64,000 nucleotides of DNA from NCBI RefSeq assembly GCF_003730195.1, contig NZ_QWGG01000003.1, positions 186,001 to 250,000 of the forward strand, written 5' to 3'. The stretch's first letter is position 1; each line of letters begins with the position of its first letter. The notes under the pieces were generated by a model. It saw nothing but the letters and a program-made list of their open reading frames with translations. It was not told where the DNA came from and did no database searches. This DNA comes from Halosimplex salinum (GTDB lineage: Archaea > Halobacteriota > Halobacteria > Halobacteriales > Haloarculaceae). Made by a program: the position numbers and the translations under genes. Of this stretch, positions 53,037 through 61,811 are shown piece by piece.

Positions 53037-53407
53037 CGGTCCGACGAGAGCGCCTCGCTCGGTGGCGACCAGTCGTCGAGCGACGCGAGCACTTCCTCGG
53101 GGGCCGCTTCGTCCGCGTCGCCCGCGCGCGTCCGCGAGACGACTTCGACCGGGTCCTCGTCGTCGAACGGCGGCGCCGGCGTGGCGTAGCCGACGCCGAC
53201 CGTCTGTCCCGGTTCGACCCGCGCCTCCCACGTGCCGTCGGTCCACTCCGGCGCGGTCACGTCGCCGAAGCGCGGCGGCCACACCGGCCCGTCCAGCCGG
53301 TTGGCGAGTCGCACTACCTGCGGCGTCCCGCGCTCGTTCGTGACCGTCGCCCGCACGAACGTCACCCCGTTCCGCCTCACCGTCTCGCACTCCGATACCT
53401 CGTCCAT
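53033..53407 (-). CDS. Small haloarchaeal protein (DUF7857-like)
   Basis: The 124-residue acidic protein reads VSECETVRRNGVTFVRATVTN in its first strands, then RLDGPVWPPRFGDVTAPEW and RVEPGQTVGVGYATPAPPF, a beta-rich pattern I recall as DUF7857. Function is unknown. The ATG at 53407 was chosen because a TATA element lies 28 bases upstream; upstream in-frame codons overlap that promoter. It is coupled to the MinD gene. Confidence 0.75.
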   Translation of the reverse strand: MDEVSECETVRRNGVTFVRATVTNERGTPQVVRLANRLDGPVWPPRFGDVTAPEWTDGTWEARVEPGQTVGVGYATPAPPFDDEDPVEVVSRTRAGDADEAAPEEVLASLDDWSPPSEALSSDR

Positions 53408-53430
53408 ACCGGTAATGGTCCCCCGTTCCT

Positions 53431-53440
53431 GTATAAAGTT
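53431..53440 (-). promoter_or_regulatory. TATA element of the DUF7857-minD pair
   Basis: On the minus strand this reads AACTTTATAC, centred about 28 bases before the ATG at 53407. This distance predicts a leaderless transcript and supports that start over the in-frame GTG at 53446. Confidence 0.65.
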
Positions 53441-53498
53441 CAACACGGAGACGCGACCCGATTCGGCGCGGAGACCGCCAGCGGACGGTGCCCGCGAC

Positions 53499-54755
53499 TC
53501 AGTCGTCGGAGAACATCGACGCCAGTCGCCCGTCGTCGCCGTCGTCCGCGGGAGCCGCCTCGTCGGCGTCGCCCCCGGTCGCGCCGTCCGGGACCGGTCG
53601 GTCGCCGGGTTCGCGCTCGGGTTCGTACTCGGCGAGCCGGTGGAGCCCTTCGGGCGTCCCGAGGACGTAGACGGTGTCGCCGACTTCGAGCGTCTCGTTG
53701 TCGGCGGGGAAGGGGATCGGGTCGCCGCCGCGGACGAGCACGAGCACCGTGACGGGGAGCCAGTCGACGAACTCGCCGCGGAGCGGGTCGTCGTCTTCGA
53801 CGGTGACGGCGGTCACCGTCTCCTCGGCCTCCCAGACCGTCGCGACGAGTTCGTTCACGTCGTTGGCGGTGTCCGGCCGGGTGACCAGCCGGTAGGACTC
53901 GGCGGAGTCGAACGCGTCGGCGTCGTCGGTGCCGACCGTGATCGTCACCACGTCGCCGACGGCCGCCCGGAACTTGCCGGTCGCGACCAGGTGCCCGTCG
54001 GCCGAGCCGTCGGCCCAGACCTCCACCGGGTCGCCGGTGCTCGCGTTCGGCGACGGGTCGCCCTCGACGGCGACCGCGACCGTCCCCGGCGGGAGCGACG
54101 GGCTGACCCCGGAGGGGCGACGGCCGACCGCCAGCGACGACACCGTGAGGTCGCCGTCGATCGCCGCGTGGACGTGCCCGACGTCGAAGTCGCGTGCGAG
54201 GCGCGCCGCGAGCCGCGACTCGGTCTCGTCGCGAGAGAGGCGCCGGGGGAACAGCATGGTCCGTCCGGCCAGGGCGCGTTTCGTCGCCTCGTCGACCGCC
54301 GGATAGCCGTCGATGTCCTCGACCGTCTCCGGGAGCGCGAGTTCGACGACCAGCCCGGCCGACTGGACGAGTCGTGCGACCTCCCCACCGGCGTCGATCC
54401 GGGTCACGTCGAACACGTCGGCGGCGAAGTGGTCGCCGATGCGCCGGCCGACGTCGGAGGCGACGGCGCCGACCCCGAACACGCCGAGCAGGTACGCCCC
54501 GCTGGCGTAGTGGATCTTCGGCGTATCGCCGATGACCGACGACTGGACGACCGCGTCGATGTTCAGCGACATCGTGACGAAGGAGAGTCCGACGACGACG
54601 CCGACGCCGACGGGGAGCGGTCGCGTGCTGTAGCCGCGATAGAGGAAGGCAAAGCCCATCGCGACCACGCTCGCGTACAGTCCGAACCCGAGGATCCGCA
54701 ACAGCGCCGTCATCGTCCAGTCCGAGACCAGCTGGAGCGGGACCGCGATCGTCAC
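53499..54755 (-). CDS. Membrane protein with TrkA-C-type (RCK-C) domains
   Basis: The 418-residue protein has three or four N-terminal hydrophobic segments (about 18-40, 47-65, 85-105), a middle region and a C-terminal TrkA-C domain ending PADNETLEVGDTVYVLGTPEG, where the GDTVYV strand is the RCK-C signature. The NAD-binding RCK-N half (GxGxxG) is absent. The GTG start overlaps the stop of the next gene upstream by four bases, so the pair is translated together. A role in ion transport or ligand-gated regulation is likely, but neither protein contains a recognisable pore. Confidence 0.78.
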   Translation of the reverse strand: MTIAVPLQLVSDWTMTALLRILGFGLYASVVAMGFAFLYRGYSTRPLPVGVGVVVGLSFVTMSLNIDAVVQSSVIGDTPKIHYASGAYLLGVFGVGAVASDVGRRIGDHFAADVFDVTRIDAGGEVARLVQSAGLVVELALPETVEDIDGYPAVDEATKRALAGRTMLFPRRLSRDETESRLAARLARDFDVGHVHAAIDGDLTVSSLAVGRRPSGVSPSLPPGTVAVAVEGDPSPNASTGDPVEVWADGSADGHLVATGKFRAAVGDVVTITVGTDDADAFDSAESYRLVTRPDTANDVNELVATVWEAEETVTAVTVEDDDPLRGEFVDWLPVTVLVLVRGGDPIPFPADNETLEVGDTVYVLGTPEGLHRLAEYEPEREPGDRPVPDGATGGDADEAAPADDGDDGRLASMFSDD

Positions 54756-55999
54756 GGCTCCACCCCCGCTCCGTCGCCGGACCGCCGACTCGTCACGTCC
54801 CCGGAGAGCCGGCGCACCGTCGCGCTGGCGTCGTCGCCGACGACGAACGCCTCGTCGGCGCCCTCCACGCTCAGTTCGTCGGGGTCGAACTCCCAGCCCC
54901 GCCCGTCTTCGCCGGTCTGGCGGACGCCGACGACCGACAGGTCGGCGCCGTCGGCGGCGACGGCGGCGCGGTCGTCGTCGTCGAGACGGACCCGCCGGAC
55001 CGCCTGCCCCGCGCGTTCGAGCTCCGAGAACGCCTCGAAGACGTGACTCGCCCCCTGCGAGCGGACGCGAAGGCTCGCGTCGTCCTCGCCGAGAACCGTC
55101 CGCGCGTCCGCCGTCCGAACGGCCACGGTCACGCGCCCGCGGCCGCCCGGCGTCTCCGCCCGGGCGCGCTTGCGCGTCTCGACCTCTCCCGGCGACGAGT
55201 GCGTCGGCGACGCCGCCGTCTCGGCGGTCGCGTCGCCGTCCGCCCCGGCACGCACGCCGAGCACCCGGCCCGACACCGACGTGTCGCCGGCGTCGACGAC
55301 CACCTCGTCGCCGGGGGCGAGTCCCGTCGGCAACAGCGCCGAGAAGGAGACCGCCCGCCAGCCGTCGGGGACTCGCTCCGCGAGGTCACGCGACGGCGGT
55401 GCGGCGGCGATCGACGCCCGACCGCGGGCGTCGATCGCGACCGCCGCGTCGGCCAGATCGTAGTCGCTCCGCAGCTGGTCCTCGAGGCGCGTCTCCAGTT
55501 CCGACAGCGGCAGGTCCGCCGGCAGGCGCCACGCGCCCGACTCCAGGGTGGCGCGGAGTTCCGGCGAGAGCGGGGGGTACCCCTCCACGTCGCGGATCTC
55601 GCCGGTCGCGCGGACCATTACCTGCCCGGAGCCGTCGACGCTGTCGACCGCCTCGGCCGAGAGCGTCCGCTGGCTCCGGGACGCCTGCGAGAGGTCGCCC
55701 GGCAGATCCGTCGCGAGTCGACTCCCCTGACTGTTCGCGTACAGCGCGAGCATGAGCGCCACGAGCGCGGCGATCATGAGTCGCGGCACCTGTTCGACGG
55801 TCGTCCCGACGAGGCCGACGACGTACCCGTTCGCGCCGGCCAACGGGAGCGCGACCAGGACGGCCGCCGCTCCGGGGACGGTGTAGCCCCCGTAGTACTC
55901 CAGCAGGAAGCTCCCGAGCCCCACCACGAACGCCGGGACGAGCCCGACCAGGAGCCCGAACGAGATCCCGATCAGGACCTCAACGGGTAGCGATGCCAT
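54752..55999 (-). CDS. Membrane protein with TrkA-C-type domain, partner of the downstream gene
   Basis: The 415-residue protein has three N-terminal hydrophobic helices (about 8-34, 42-58, 66-88), then DLPGDLSQASRSQRTLS, a region AVDSVDGSGQVMVRATGEIRDV and beta-rich domains with APGDEVVVDAG, again RCK-C-like, and a terminal FDPDELSVEG motif. Its overall plan matches the 53499-54755 protein, including EIRDVEGYPPL versus EDIDGYPAV. Together they probably form a hetero-oligomer in the membrane. Family names such as TrkA-C apply to the soluble domain only. Confidence 0.77.
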   Translation of the reverse strand: MASLPVEVLIGISFGLLVGLVPAFVVGLGSFLLEYYGGYTVPGAAAVLVALPLAGANGYVVGLVGTTVEQVPRLMIAALVALMLALYANSQGSRLATDLPGDLSQASRSQRTLSAEAVDSVDGSGQVMVRATGEIRDVEGYPPLSPELRATLESGAWRLPADLPLSELETRLEDQLRSDYDLADAAVAIDARGRASIAAAPPSRDLAERVPDGWRAVSFSALLPTGLAPGDEVVVDAGDTSVSGRVLGVRAGADGDATAETAASPTHSSPGEVETRKRARAETPGGRGRVTVAVRTADARTVLGEDDASLRVRSQGASHVFEAFSELERAGQAVRRVRLDDDDRAAVAADGADLSVVGVRQTGEDGRGWEFDPDELSVEGADEAFVVGDDASATVRRLSGDVTSRRSGDGAGVEP

Positions 56000-56045
56000 C
56001 CGTCCTCCGTGTCGTGTATTTCGTAGTATCCATCGTTCACACCCA

Positions 56046-57338
56046 CTAGTAGGGCCGCCGAGACACCGCCAGCGCGGCGAGAGCGGCCACTGCCACGAGA
56101 ACTGCGACCGGTCCGAAGCCGGGGCCGGCCCCGAAGGTCCCGCCCGACGACGTGGGCGTCGGCGAGGGGGTCGGCACGTCGGTCGGCGTCGCCGTCGGCG
56201 TGGACGGGGCCGGCGTCGGCGTCGGCACCTGCCACTGGTCCAGCGGGTCGACGTCCGCCCGCTCCCACTGGTGGACCGGGTAGTCGTCGGTCGCCATCCA
56301 GACGTTCGCCGTGTCGAAGCCGTCGACGTTCTCGGTCGCGCTCTCGCCGGTCAGGTCGTCGGTCGACAGCGCCGTGCCGATGCCCGCCTCGTCGCCCGAG
56401 GCGTTCTCGACGCCCGCGGCGCCCTCGTCCCAGTAGGTCTGGCTGACGATGCTGTCGCCGTTCGTCCCCACCAGCCCGCCGAGGTTGCGGTCCCCGGAGA
56501 CCCGACTCGCCGCGTAGGAAGTCCGGATCGTCCCGGCGTTGGTCCCGGCGAGCCCGCCGCCGACCTCTTCGACGTCGACCGTCGCCGTCGCGTACGAGGC
56601 CGTGAGCGCGTTGGAATTCGCGCCGACGAGTCCGCCGGCGACTCGCTCCGAGTCGACCGTCCCTGCGGCGTACGAACCCCGCAACGGCCCGTTGTTGGCA
56701 CCGACCAGTCCGCCGACGATCTCCGACCCGGAGACCGACGCGTCCGCGTACGCGGCGACGATCTGGCCGGAGTTGACGCCGACCAGTCCGCCGACTCTGA
56801 CTGACGAGCCGAGCAGTTCGCCCGTCGCCGACGACCCGGTGATCGAACCGCTACTGAACCCGGCCAGGGCGCCGATGTTCCTGTTTCCGTTCACCAGCAC
56901 GTCGCGGAGCGAGACGTTCTGCACCGTCCCCGCAGACCGCCCGAACAGGCCGACGTTCGTCTGTCGCGGGCGAACGATCGTCAGTCCGGTGATGGTGTGG
57001 CCGTTCCCGTCGAGCGAACCGCGAAACGCGCCCTCCTGACTGCCGATCGGCTGGAATCCGTTCCCGGCGTTCCACGTCTCCGTGACGCTCGCGTCGACGT
57101 CGTTCCCGAGGACGTAGTGCGCCCGGAGGTCATCGTTCATCGCCTGTAACTCCCCGACCGTCGTGATCACGTACGGGTCCTGCGGGGTTCCGCTCCCGGC
57201 CATCTCCGAGAGCGGCGACGCGGTCCCCGTCTGTTCCTCCTGGCCGTCCGCGGCCGCGAGGCCGACCGACGGCCCGACCAGCGACACCGCCAGTAGCACG
57301 GCGAACACGACACTCCCGAACCGCTCCGTTCGATTCAT
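56046..57338 (-). CDS. GLUG-repeat surface protein with PGF-CTERM anchor
   Basis: The 430-residue protein has a Sec signal (1-30), an N-terminal module (GSGTPQDPYVITTVGELQAM, then HYVLGNDVDAS and DGNGHTITGLTI), about six GLUG repeats (for example VGGLVGVNSG, VGGLVGANNG, LGGLVGTNGD) expected to form a beta-helix, a Thr/Pro spacer and a PGF-CTERM tail (GPGFG, hydrophobic helix, SRRPY). It should be exported and lipid-anchored outside. GLUG proteins in other microbes are adhesins or IgA-peptidase-like. It is a close paralogue of the next gene upstream. Confidence 0.85.
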   Translation of the reverse strand: MNRTERFGSVVFAVLLAVSLVGPSVGLAAADGQEEQTGTASPLSEMAGSGTPQDPYVITTVGELQAMNDDLRAHYVLGNDVDASVTETWNAGNGFQPIGSQEGAFRGSLDGNGHTITGLTIVRPRQTNVGLFGRSAGTVQNVSLRDVLVNGNRNIGALAGFSSGSITGSSATGELLGSSVRVGGLVGVNSGQIVAAYADASVSGSEIVGGLVGANNGPLRGSYAAGTVDSERVAGGLVGANSNALTASYATATVDVEEVGGGLAGTNAGTIRTSYAASRVSGDRNLGGLVGTNGDSIVSQTYWDEGAAGVENASGDEAGIGTALSTDDLTGESATENVDGFDTANVWMATDDYPVHQWERADVDPLDQWQVPTPTPAPSTPTATPTDVPTPSPTPTSSGGTFGAGPGFGPVAVLVAVAALAALAVSRRPY

Positions 57339-57397
57339 CTGCGAGACACCCAGCCCGACCCAGTTCGGTTTGTCAGTTCGATCATCGTCTCGTTTGC

Positions 57398-59797
57398 TTA
57401 CTGCCGTCCGCTCCGAGATCGCGTCCGCGCGAGCAGTGCGACCAGCGCGACCAGCGCGGCCACGACGCCGAACCCGGGCCCGTCGCCGCTGGTCGTCTCC
57501 GCACCGCCGTCGTCGCCGCTCGATTCGTCGTCACCGTCGCCGTCCGCGTCGCCGTTCTCCGGGTCATCGCCCGCGTCGCCGCCGGATTCGGCGGTCGCCG
57601 TCGACTCCTGCGTCGGCACGTCGACGGTCGTGCCGCCGGTCCACTCGGCGTCGCCGGCACGCACGGCGTGCTCGATCGACTCGCTGTCTTCGGGGGCCGT
57701 CGCTTCGAACGAGACCGTCGTGCCGTCGGCCGGCACCTCGACGGTCTGTGAGCCGGCGGAACTGCCGCCGACGCTGTAGGTCACGTCCGTGGTAATCGGG
57801 AGCCCACCGGAGTTCGCCAGCGTCGCCGTGACCTCGTAACTCTCACCCGCGCCGACCGAGTCGGGCACGGACACGCTCTCGACGGACACGCTCCCCATCT
57901 CGGCGACAGTGAGCGTCCCGGCGCTCGTCCCGTCGACGGCGAGGTCGTACTCGCCGACGCTCTCGGCGGTGTAGTCGAAGGTCACCGTCGTGCCGTCCGC
58001 GGGCACGACGACGTCTCTCGTCGCGACGGTCTCACCGCCGGCGGTCAGTTCGACCGTGTGCCCGGCGGCGGCGTCGCCGGCGTTCTCCAGCGTCGCCTCG
58101 ACGGTCGTCGCGTCGCCGAGCGCGAGCAGGCGCTCGGACATCGTCGCCGAGGCCACGCTCGTCTCGGGTTCCTCCACGACGGTCAGTTCGCCGAGGTCGG
58201 TGCCGTTGATCGCGACGGGGTACGTCCCCGTCGCGGACGCGGAGTAGTTGATCTGGACCGTTCGCGTGCTGTGCCCCGGGACGGTGACGGTCCGAGTCGC
58301 TTCGACCGTGCCGTCGACCGAGAGCACGACGTCGAACTGTCCGTCGGCACCGCCGTCGTTGGTGAGCGCTACGTCGACCGGTGCGGCGGTTTCAGAACCG
58401 ACCCGGTCGTAACGCAACGCCGAGTCGTCGATCGAAACGTCCGGCGGCGTCACGACCGAGACGGCGCCGCTCGCGGACCGACCAGCGACGGTCGCCGTCA
58501 CCTCGGCCGTGCCCGTGCCCGTGGTGTCGAACCGCCCCGCGTCGAGCGACAGGAACGACTGGTTCGTGCCGTACTCCGCCGTCTGCGTCGCCGTGACGGT
58601 CCGACCGTCGGCGAGCGTCAGCGACACCGTCGCCGTCGCGGGTCGATCGGTGATCACCTGATCCGGGGCCGACAGCGAGACGCCGTCGACCTCGGAGCGG
58701 AGGACGGGGTACTCGTCGGTGGCGGTCCACACGAGACCGAACTCGAGTGCGGCCATGTTCGACCCGGCGTTCGTACCGGACATCTCGGCCGTCGTCAGTC
58801 CCGTTCCGACCGAATCCCCCGCTCCCGTACCCGCACGCTGGCCGCTCGACTCCTCGTCCCAGTAGAGGTCGGCGGCCCGGCCCTGATTGGATCCGACGAC
58901 ACCGCCCGCCGACGAACCGCCGTTCACGTCGCCCGCCGCGTACGACCCGCTCACGTCGCCGCCGTCGATCGTCCCGACCAGCCCGCCCACGGAGTTCGAC
59001 CCGTCGACGGACCCGGTCGCGTACGAACGCACGACCGCGCTCTCTCGAGAGGCGACGCCGACCAGTCCGCCGACGCTCTGACCGCCCGAGACGGCCCCCG
59101 TCGCGGACGTCACGTCGACGGCTCCCCCGGTGACGAAGCCAGCGAGGCCGCCGACCTTGTCCGCGCCGCTAACCGCGACGGCGGCGTGACTGCGGCTGAG
59201 ACTCGAATCCTGCCCTCGCACGAGCCCCACGAGCCCCCCGACGTTGTTGTCCTCGGCAGAAACTCGTCCGGTGACCGTGACGCCGGTTATCTCCGTGTCC
59301 CGCGTGACACCGGCTACACCGCCGGTCGCACGCCCGCCCCGGACGTCGATATCTCCGAGTTCGACGTGTTCGACGGTGGCCTGATCGGTGATGGAGAACA
59401 GCCCGACGACGTTCGTCGTCGGACGGTCTATCGTCAGTCCGGTGATCGTGTGATTCCGACCGTCGAAGCTCCCGGTAAACGCCGCATCGGCGGTGCTCCC
59501 ACCGACCGGGTCGAACCCGCTACCGCGGTTCCAGTCGGCGGTCTCACTCGCGTCGACGTCGTTCACGAGCACGTAGTGAGCGGTCCGGTCCTCGTCCATC
59601 GCCTGCAGTTCCGTCGCGTTCGTGATCTCGTAGGGGTCGTCCTGCGTGCCGCTACCGGCCAGATCGTCGAGGACCGCCGCGTCGCGGTCGGGCGAGTCGA
59701 GCGCCGCCGCGGGGGCCGCGAAGCCGACACACAGTGACGCCGTTGCCAGAACGGCAAACAGTATCGACGGTGTTCGCTCGGTCGGTTCGAGTGTCAT
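57398..59797 (-). CDS. Large GLUG-repeat and CARDB-like surface protein with PGF-CTERM anchor
   Basis: The 799-residue protein has a signal peptide, the same opening module as its neighbour (GSGTQDDPYEITNATELQAM, DGRNHTITGLTI), about five GLUG repeats (VGGLVGLVRG, VGGLVGTIDG), a WTATDEYPVLRSEV end-cap, then three or four Ig/CARDB-like domains (for example VDVALTNDGGADGQFDVVLS and VEATLENAGDAAAGHTVELT), an acidic spacer and DGPGFG plus a hydrophobic tail. Both GLUG proteins probably display beta-helices on stalks. The ATG before TLEPTERTPS was chosen; an ATG seven codons upstream is possible. Confidence 0.85.
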   Translation of the reverse strand: MTLEPTERTPSILFAVLATASLCVGFAAPAAALDSPDRDAAVLDDLAGSGTQDDPYEITNATELQAMDEDRTAHYVLVNDVDASETADWNRGSGFDPVGGSTADAAFTGSFDGRNHTITGLTIDRPTTNVVGLFSITDQATVEHVELGDIDVRGGRATGGVAGVTRDTEITGVTVTGRVSAEDNNVGGLVGLVRGQDSSLSRSHAAVAVSGADKVGGLAGFVTGGAVDVTSATGAVSGGQSVGGLVGVASRESAVVRSYATGSVDGSNSVGGLVGTIDGGDVSGSYAAGDVNGGSSAGGVVGSNQGRAADLYWDEESSGQRAGTGAGDSVGTGLTTAEMSGTNAGSNMAALEFGLVWTATDEYPVLRSEVDGVSLSAPDQVITDRPATATVSLTLADGRTVTATQTAEYGTNQSFLSLDAGRFDTTGTGTAEVTATVAGRSASGAVSVVTPPDVSIDDSALRYDRVGSETAAPVDVALTNDGGADGQFDVVLSVDGTVEATRTVTVPGHSTRTVQINYSASATGTYPVAINGTDLGELTVVEEPETSVASATMSERLLALGDATTVEATLENAGDAAAGHTVELTAGGETVATRDVVVPADGTTVTFDYTAESVGEYDLAVDGTSAGTLTVAEMGSVSVESVSVPDSVGAGESYEVTATLANSGGLPITTDVTYSVGGSSAGSQTVEVPADGTTVSFEATAPEDSESIEHAVRAGDAEWTGGTTVDVPTQESTATAESGGDAGDDPENGDADGDGDDESSGDDGGAETTSGDGPGFGVVAALVALVALLARTRSRSGRQ

Positions 59798-59994
59798 GAG
59801 TGAAAGAGTGTGCTGCATTCTATCGGTCGTCGGCCGTTGCCAGTCTCTCGTGCCGTCGGGGTGGTAGCGATCGCAACCGCGGAGGGCCGTGGCACGACGG
59901 GCCGGGCGTCACCTGCGTCTTCGACGACACCGCGCGGAACGCTGGCCGAACTCCGTGCGGACGATACACCGGCTCTGTGGACCGCATGTCGCAC

Positions 59995-60525
59995 TCACCG
60001 GGTCACGACGAGCTCGGGGTTCGGTTTCTCGTCCTTGTAGTTCCCGTCCCCGTTGAACACGATGTCGAACGTGAGCGTCCCCTTGTCCTGGTCGGATCGG
60101 AAGTTGACCGCCGGTCTGTCGCTGGTCGACGACCCGCAACTGGTACTGGGGTCGTCGACGTCACAGGCGGACCCGATCTTCAGTTTCCCGTCGTCGGAGG
60201 TCGGCGAGGCGGACCCCCCGGTACGCATCTGGAGCGGCCCGTTCTCGAGTGTGAGCGTCCCGGACTCCATCAGGACTCGCGCGTTTCGGACCGGGTCACC
60301 TTCCTCCGTGACGACGGTGATCTCGATGTCACTGCCGCCGGAATCTGCGATACCGCCGGAGCGGATCTCGACGGTGACCTCCTGCTGTGAGTTGAACCCC
60401 AGGTCGCCGATCATCTGCATCATGATGGCGAGACTCGCCACACCCACCACGAGGGCGATGACGAGCCGTATGGGGAGTCCTTCGATGGCCCGTTCGTCCT
60501 GCGACAGCGTCGTTGTGCGCCGCAT
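59995..60525 (-). CDS. Pilin-like secreted protein
   Basis: The 176-residue protein has a positive N-terminus and a type IV pilin-like hydrophobic segment (EGLPIRLVIALVVGVASLAIM, about 14-34), then a beta-rich domain TVEIRSGGIADSGGSDIEITVVTEEGDPV resembling carboxypeptidase-regulatory-like folds, and paired cysteines (SACDVDDPSTSCG). Processing by prepilin peptidase is plausible, but the consensus site is not exact. A TATA element lies 27 bases before the ATG. It is divergent from the HerA-like gene and lies beside the pilus operon. Confidence 0.7.
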   Translation of the reverse strand: MRRTTTLSQDERAIEGLPIRLVIALVVGVASLAIMMQMIGDLGFNSQQEVTVEIRSGGIADSGGSDIEITVVTEEGDPVRNARVLMESGTLTLENGPLQMRTGGSASPTSDDGKLKIGSACDVDDPSTSCGSSTSDRPAVNFRSDQDKGTLTFDIVFNGDGNYKDEKPNPELVVTR

Positions 60526-60546
60526 GCCGGTCTTGGTCCCGTCCTC

Positions 60547-60556
60547 GTATTTAAAC
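60547..60556 (-). promoter_or_regulatory. TATA element of the pilin-like gene
   Basis: On the minus strand this reads GTTTAAATAC, centred about 27 bases before the ATG at 60525. The identical decamer stands before the coiled-coil gene at 61781-61790. Confidence 0.7.
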
Positions 60557-60584
60557 CTTGAACCGAAGTTACAAGTGCGGGGGA

Positions 60585-60600
60585 GCGAGTATCGACTCGC
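60585..60600. promoter_or_regulatory. Inverted repeat abutting the HerA-like start codon
   Basis: GCGAGT (60585-60590), ATCG, ACTCGC (60595-60600) forms a perfect six-base inverted repeat ending exactly one base before the GTG at 60601. It could be an operator, or a 5' hairpin if the transcript has a leader. Confidence 0.5.
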
Positions 60601-61689
60601 GTGACATTCGTCATCGGACGGGGGAAGGTGGTCGAGGCCGACGACGACGCGCCGGCGGGTCATCTGGGGAGCTATCGGGCGCGGGACGGCTCCAGCGGCG
60701 CGCCGCTGCACCTCGACCTCGACGGCCCGCACGCCGTGCTGATCGTCGGGAAGCGGGGGTACGGGAAGTCCTACACGCTGGGGGTCGTCGCCGAGGCGCT
60801 CTCGCGGGCCCACGGCGTCGCGCCGGTCATCGCAGACCCGATGGGCGTGTTTCCCACGCTCGGCGAGGCCTCCGAGGGCGACCCCGTGCCCGCCGAGGTG
60901 ATCGACGACCCCGAGATCACCGCGACGACGCTCGACCCGCGGTCGTGGTGTGCGCTGCTGGACCTCTCGCCGGAGAGCGGCGCGGGCGGTCTCGTCTGGC
61001 AGGCCGCACAGGACGAGGCCACGCTCGCGGACATGCGCGCGAACATCGAGGCGACCGAGGCGCCCGGCGTCGACAAGCGCGCGGCGATCAACCACCTGAA
61101 TCTCGCCGACTCGTGGGGCATCTTCGACTCCGACGGGCTGGACGCCCGGGAGCTCGGCGGCGGCGAGGTGACCGTCGTGGACGTGTCGGGACTGGATTCG
61201 GCGCCGATGAACGCCGTCGTCCGGGGCATCGGCGAGGCGCTGTATCGCGCTCGGGTCGACGGCGAGATCAAGCGGCTCCCCTGGTACATGATCGACGAGG
61301 CCCACACCTTCTTCCAGGGCGTCGGCGAGGCCGCGCTGGAGACGATCCTCACCCGTGGGCGCGCCCCCGGGGTGAGCCTCGTGCTGGCGACCCAGCGGCC
61401 CAGCGCCGTCTCGGAGGTGGCCGTCTCCCAGTCCGACGTCGTCGTCTCCCACCGGCTGACCTCGGAGGCGGACCTCGACGCGCTGGAGGCCGCACAGCCG
61501 ACGTACATGCAGACCTCGCTGGCCGAGCGCCTGCCCACGAGCCCCGGCGAGGTCATCGTCATCGACGACGCGACCGAGACGGTCCACTCGGCGAACGTCC
61601 GCCAGCGGGAGACGCCACACGGCGGGGACAGCCCCAACGCCAGCGACGTGGACGTGGAGCCAGACCAGCCGCTCTCCCCGGACGACTGA
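60601..61689 (+). CDS. HerA/FtsK-like ATP-binding protein
   Basis: The 362-residue protein has a HerA-type core: Walker A LIVGKRGYGKSYTLG, Walker B LPWYMIDEAHTFF, the conserved ATQRPSAVS sensor segment and an Arg-finger-like RGRAPG. In archaea HerA family ATPases form hexameric translocases, with NurA in DNA repair or with other partners in defence and secretion. NurA is not adjacent; instead the gene sits between the pilin-like gene and the pilus operon. The GTG start is inferred because no ATG precedes VIGRGKVVEA. The acidic C-terminal tail is haloarchaea-typical. Confidence 0.83.
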   Translation: MTFVIGRGKVVEADDDAPAGHLGSYRARDGSSGAPLHLDLDGPHAVLIVGKRGYGKSYTLGVVAEALSRAHGVAPVIADPMGVFPTLGEASEGDPVPAEVIDDPEITATTLDPRSWCALLDLSPESGAGGLVWQAAQDEATLADMRANIEATEAPGVDKRAAINHLNLADSWGIFDSDGLDARELGGGEVTVVDVSGLDSAPMNAVVRGIGEALYRARVDGEIKRLPWYMIDEAHTFFQGVGEAALETILTRGRAPGVSLVLATQRPSAVSEVAVSQSDVVVSHRLTSEADLDALEAAQPTYMQTSLAERLPTSPGEVIVIDDATETVHSANVRQRETPHGGDSPNASDVDVEPDQPLSPDD

Positions 61690-61780
61690 GCGAGCGCCGG
61701 CGGGCGGCCGCCACCCCGCAGGCGGGATCAGGTGGTCCGAACCCCACGTTCACGGTGCGAACGGCGGCCACGGCGTTGTG

Positions 61781-61790
61781 GTTTAAATAC
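61781..61790 (+). promoter_or_regulatory. TATA element of the pilus operon
   Basis: GTTTAAATAC is centred about 27 bases before the ATG at 61812 and equals the pilin-like promoter element. It predicts a leaderless transcript for the first gene of the operon. Confidence 0.7.
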
Positions 61791-61811
61791 GATGAGGTGG
61801 GCAAGAGGGGT

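Noticed and set aside
60558-61811. Long frame running into the coiled-coil gene
   Set aside because: Overlaps the HerA-like gene in another frame; Arg/Gly-rich with no domain. A strong TATA element precedes the ATG at 61812.
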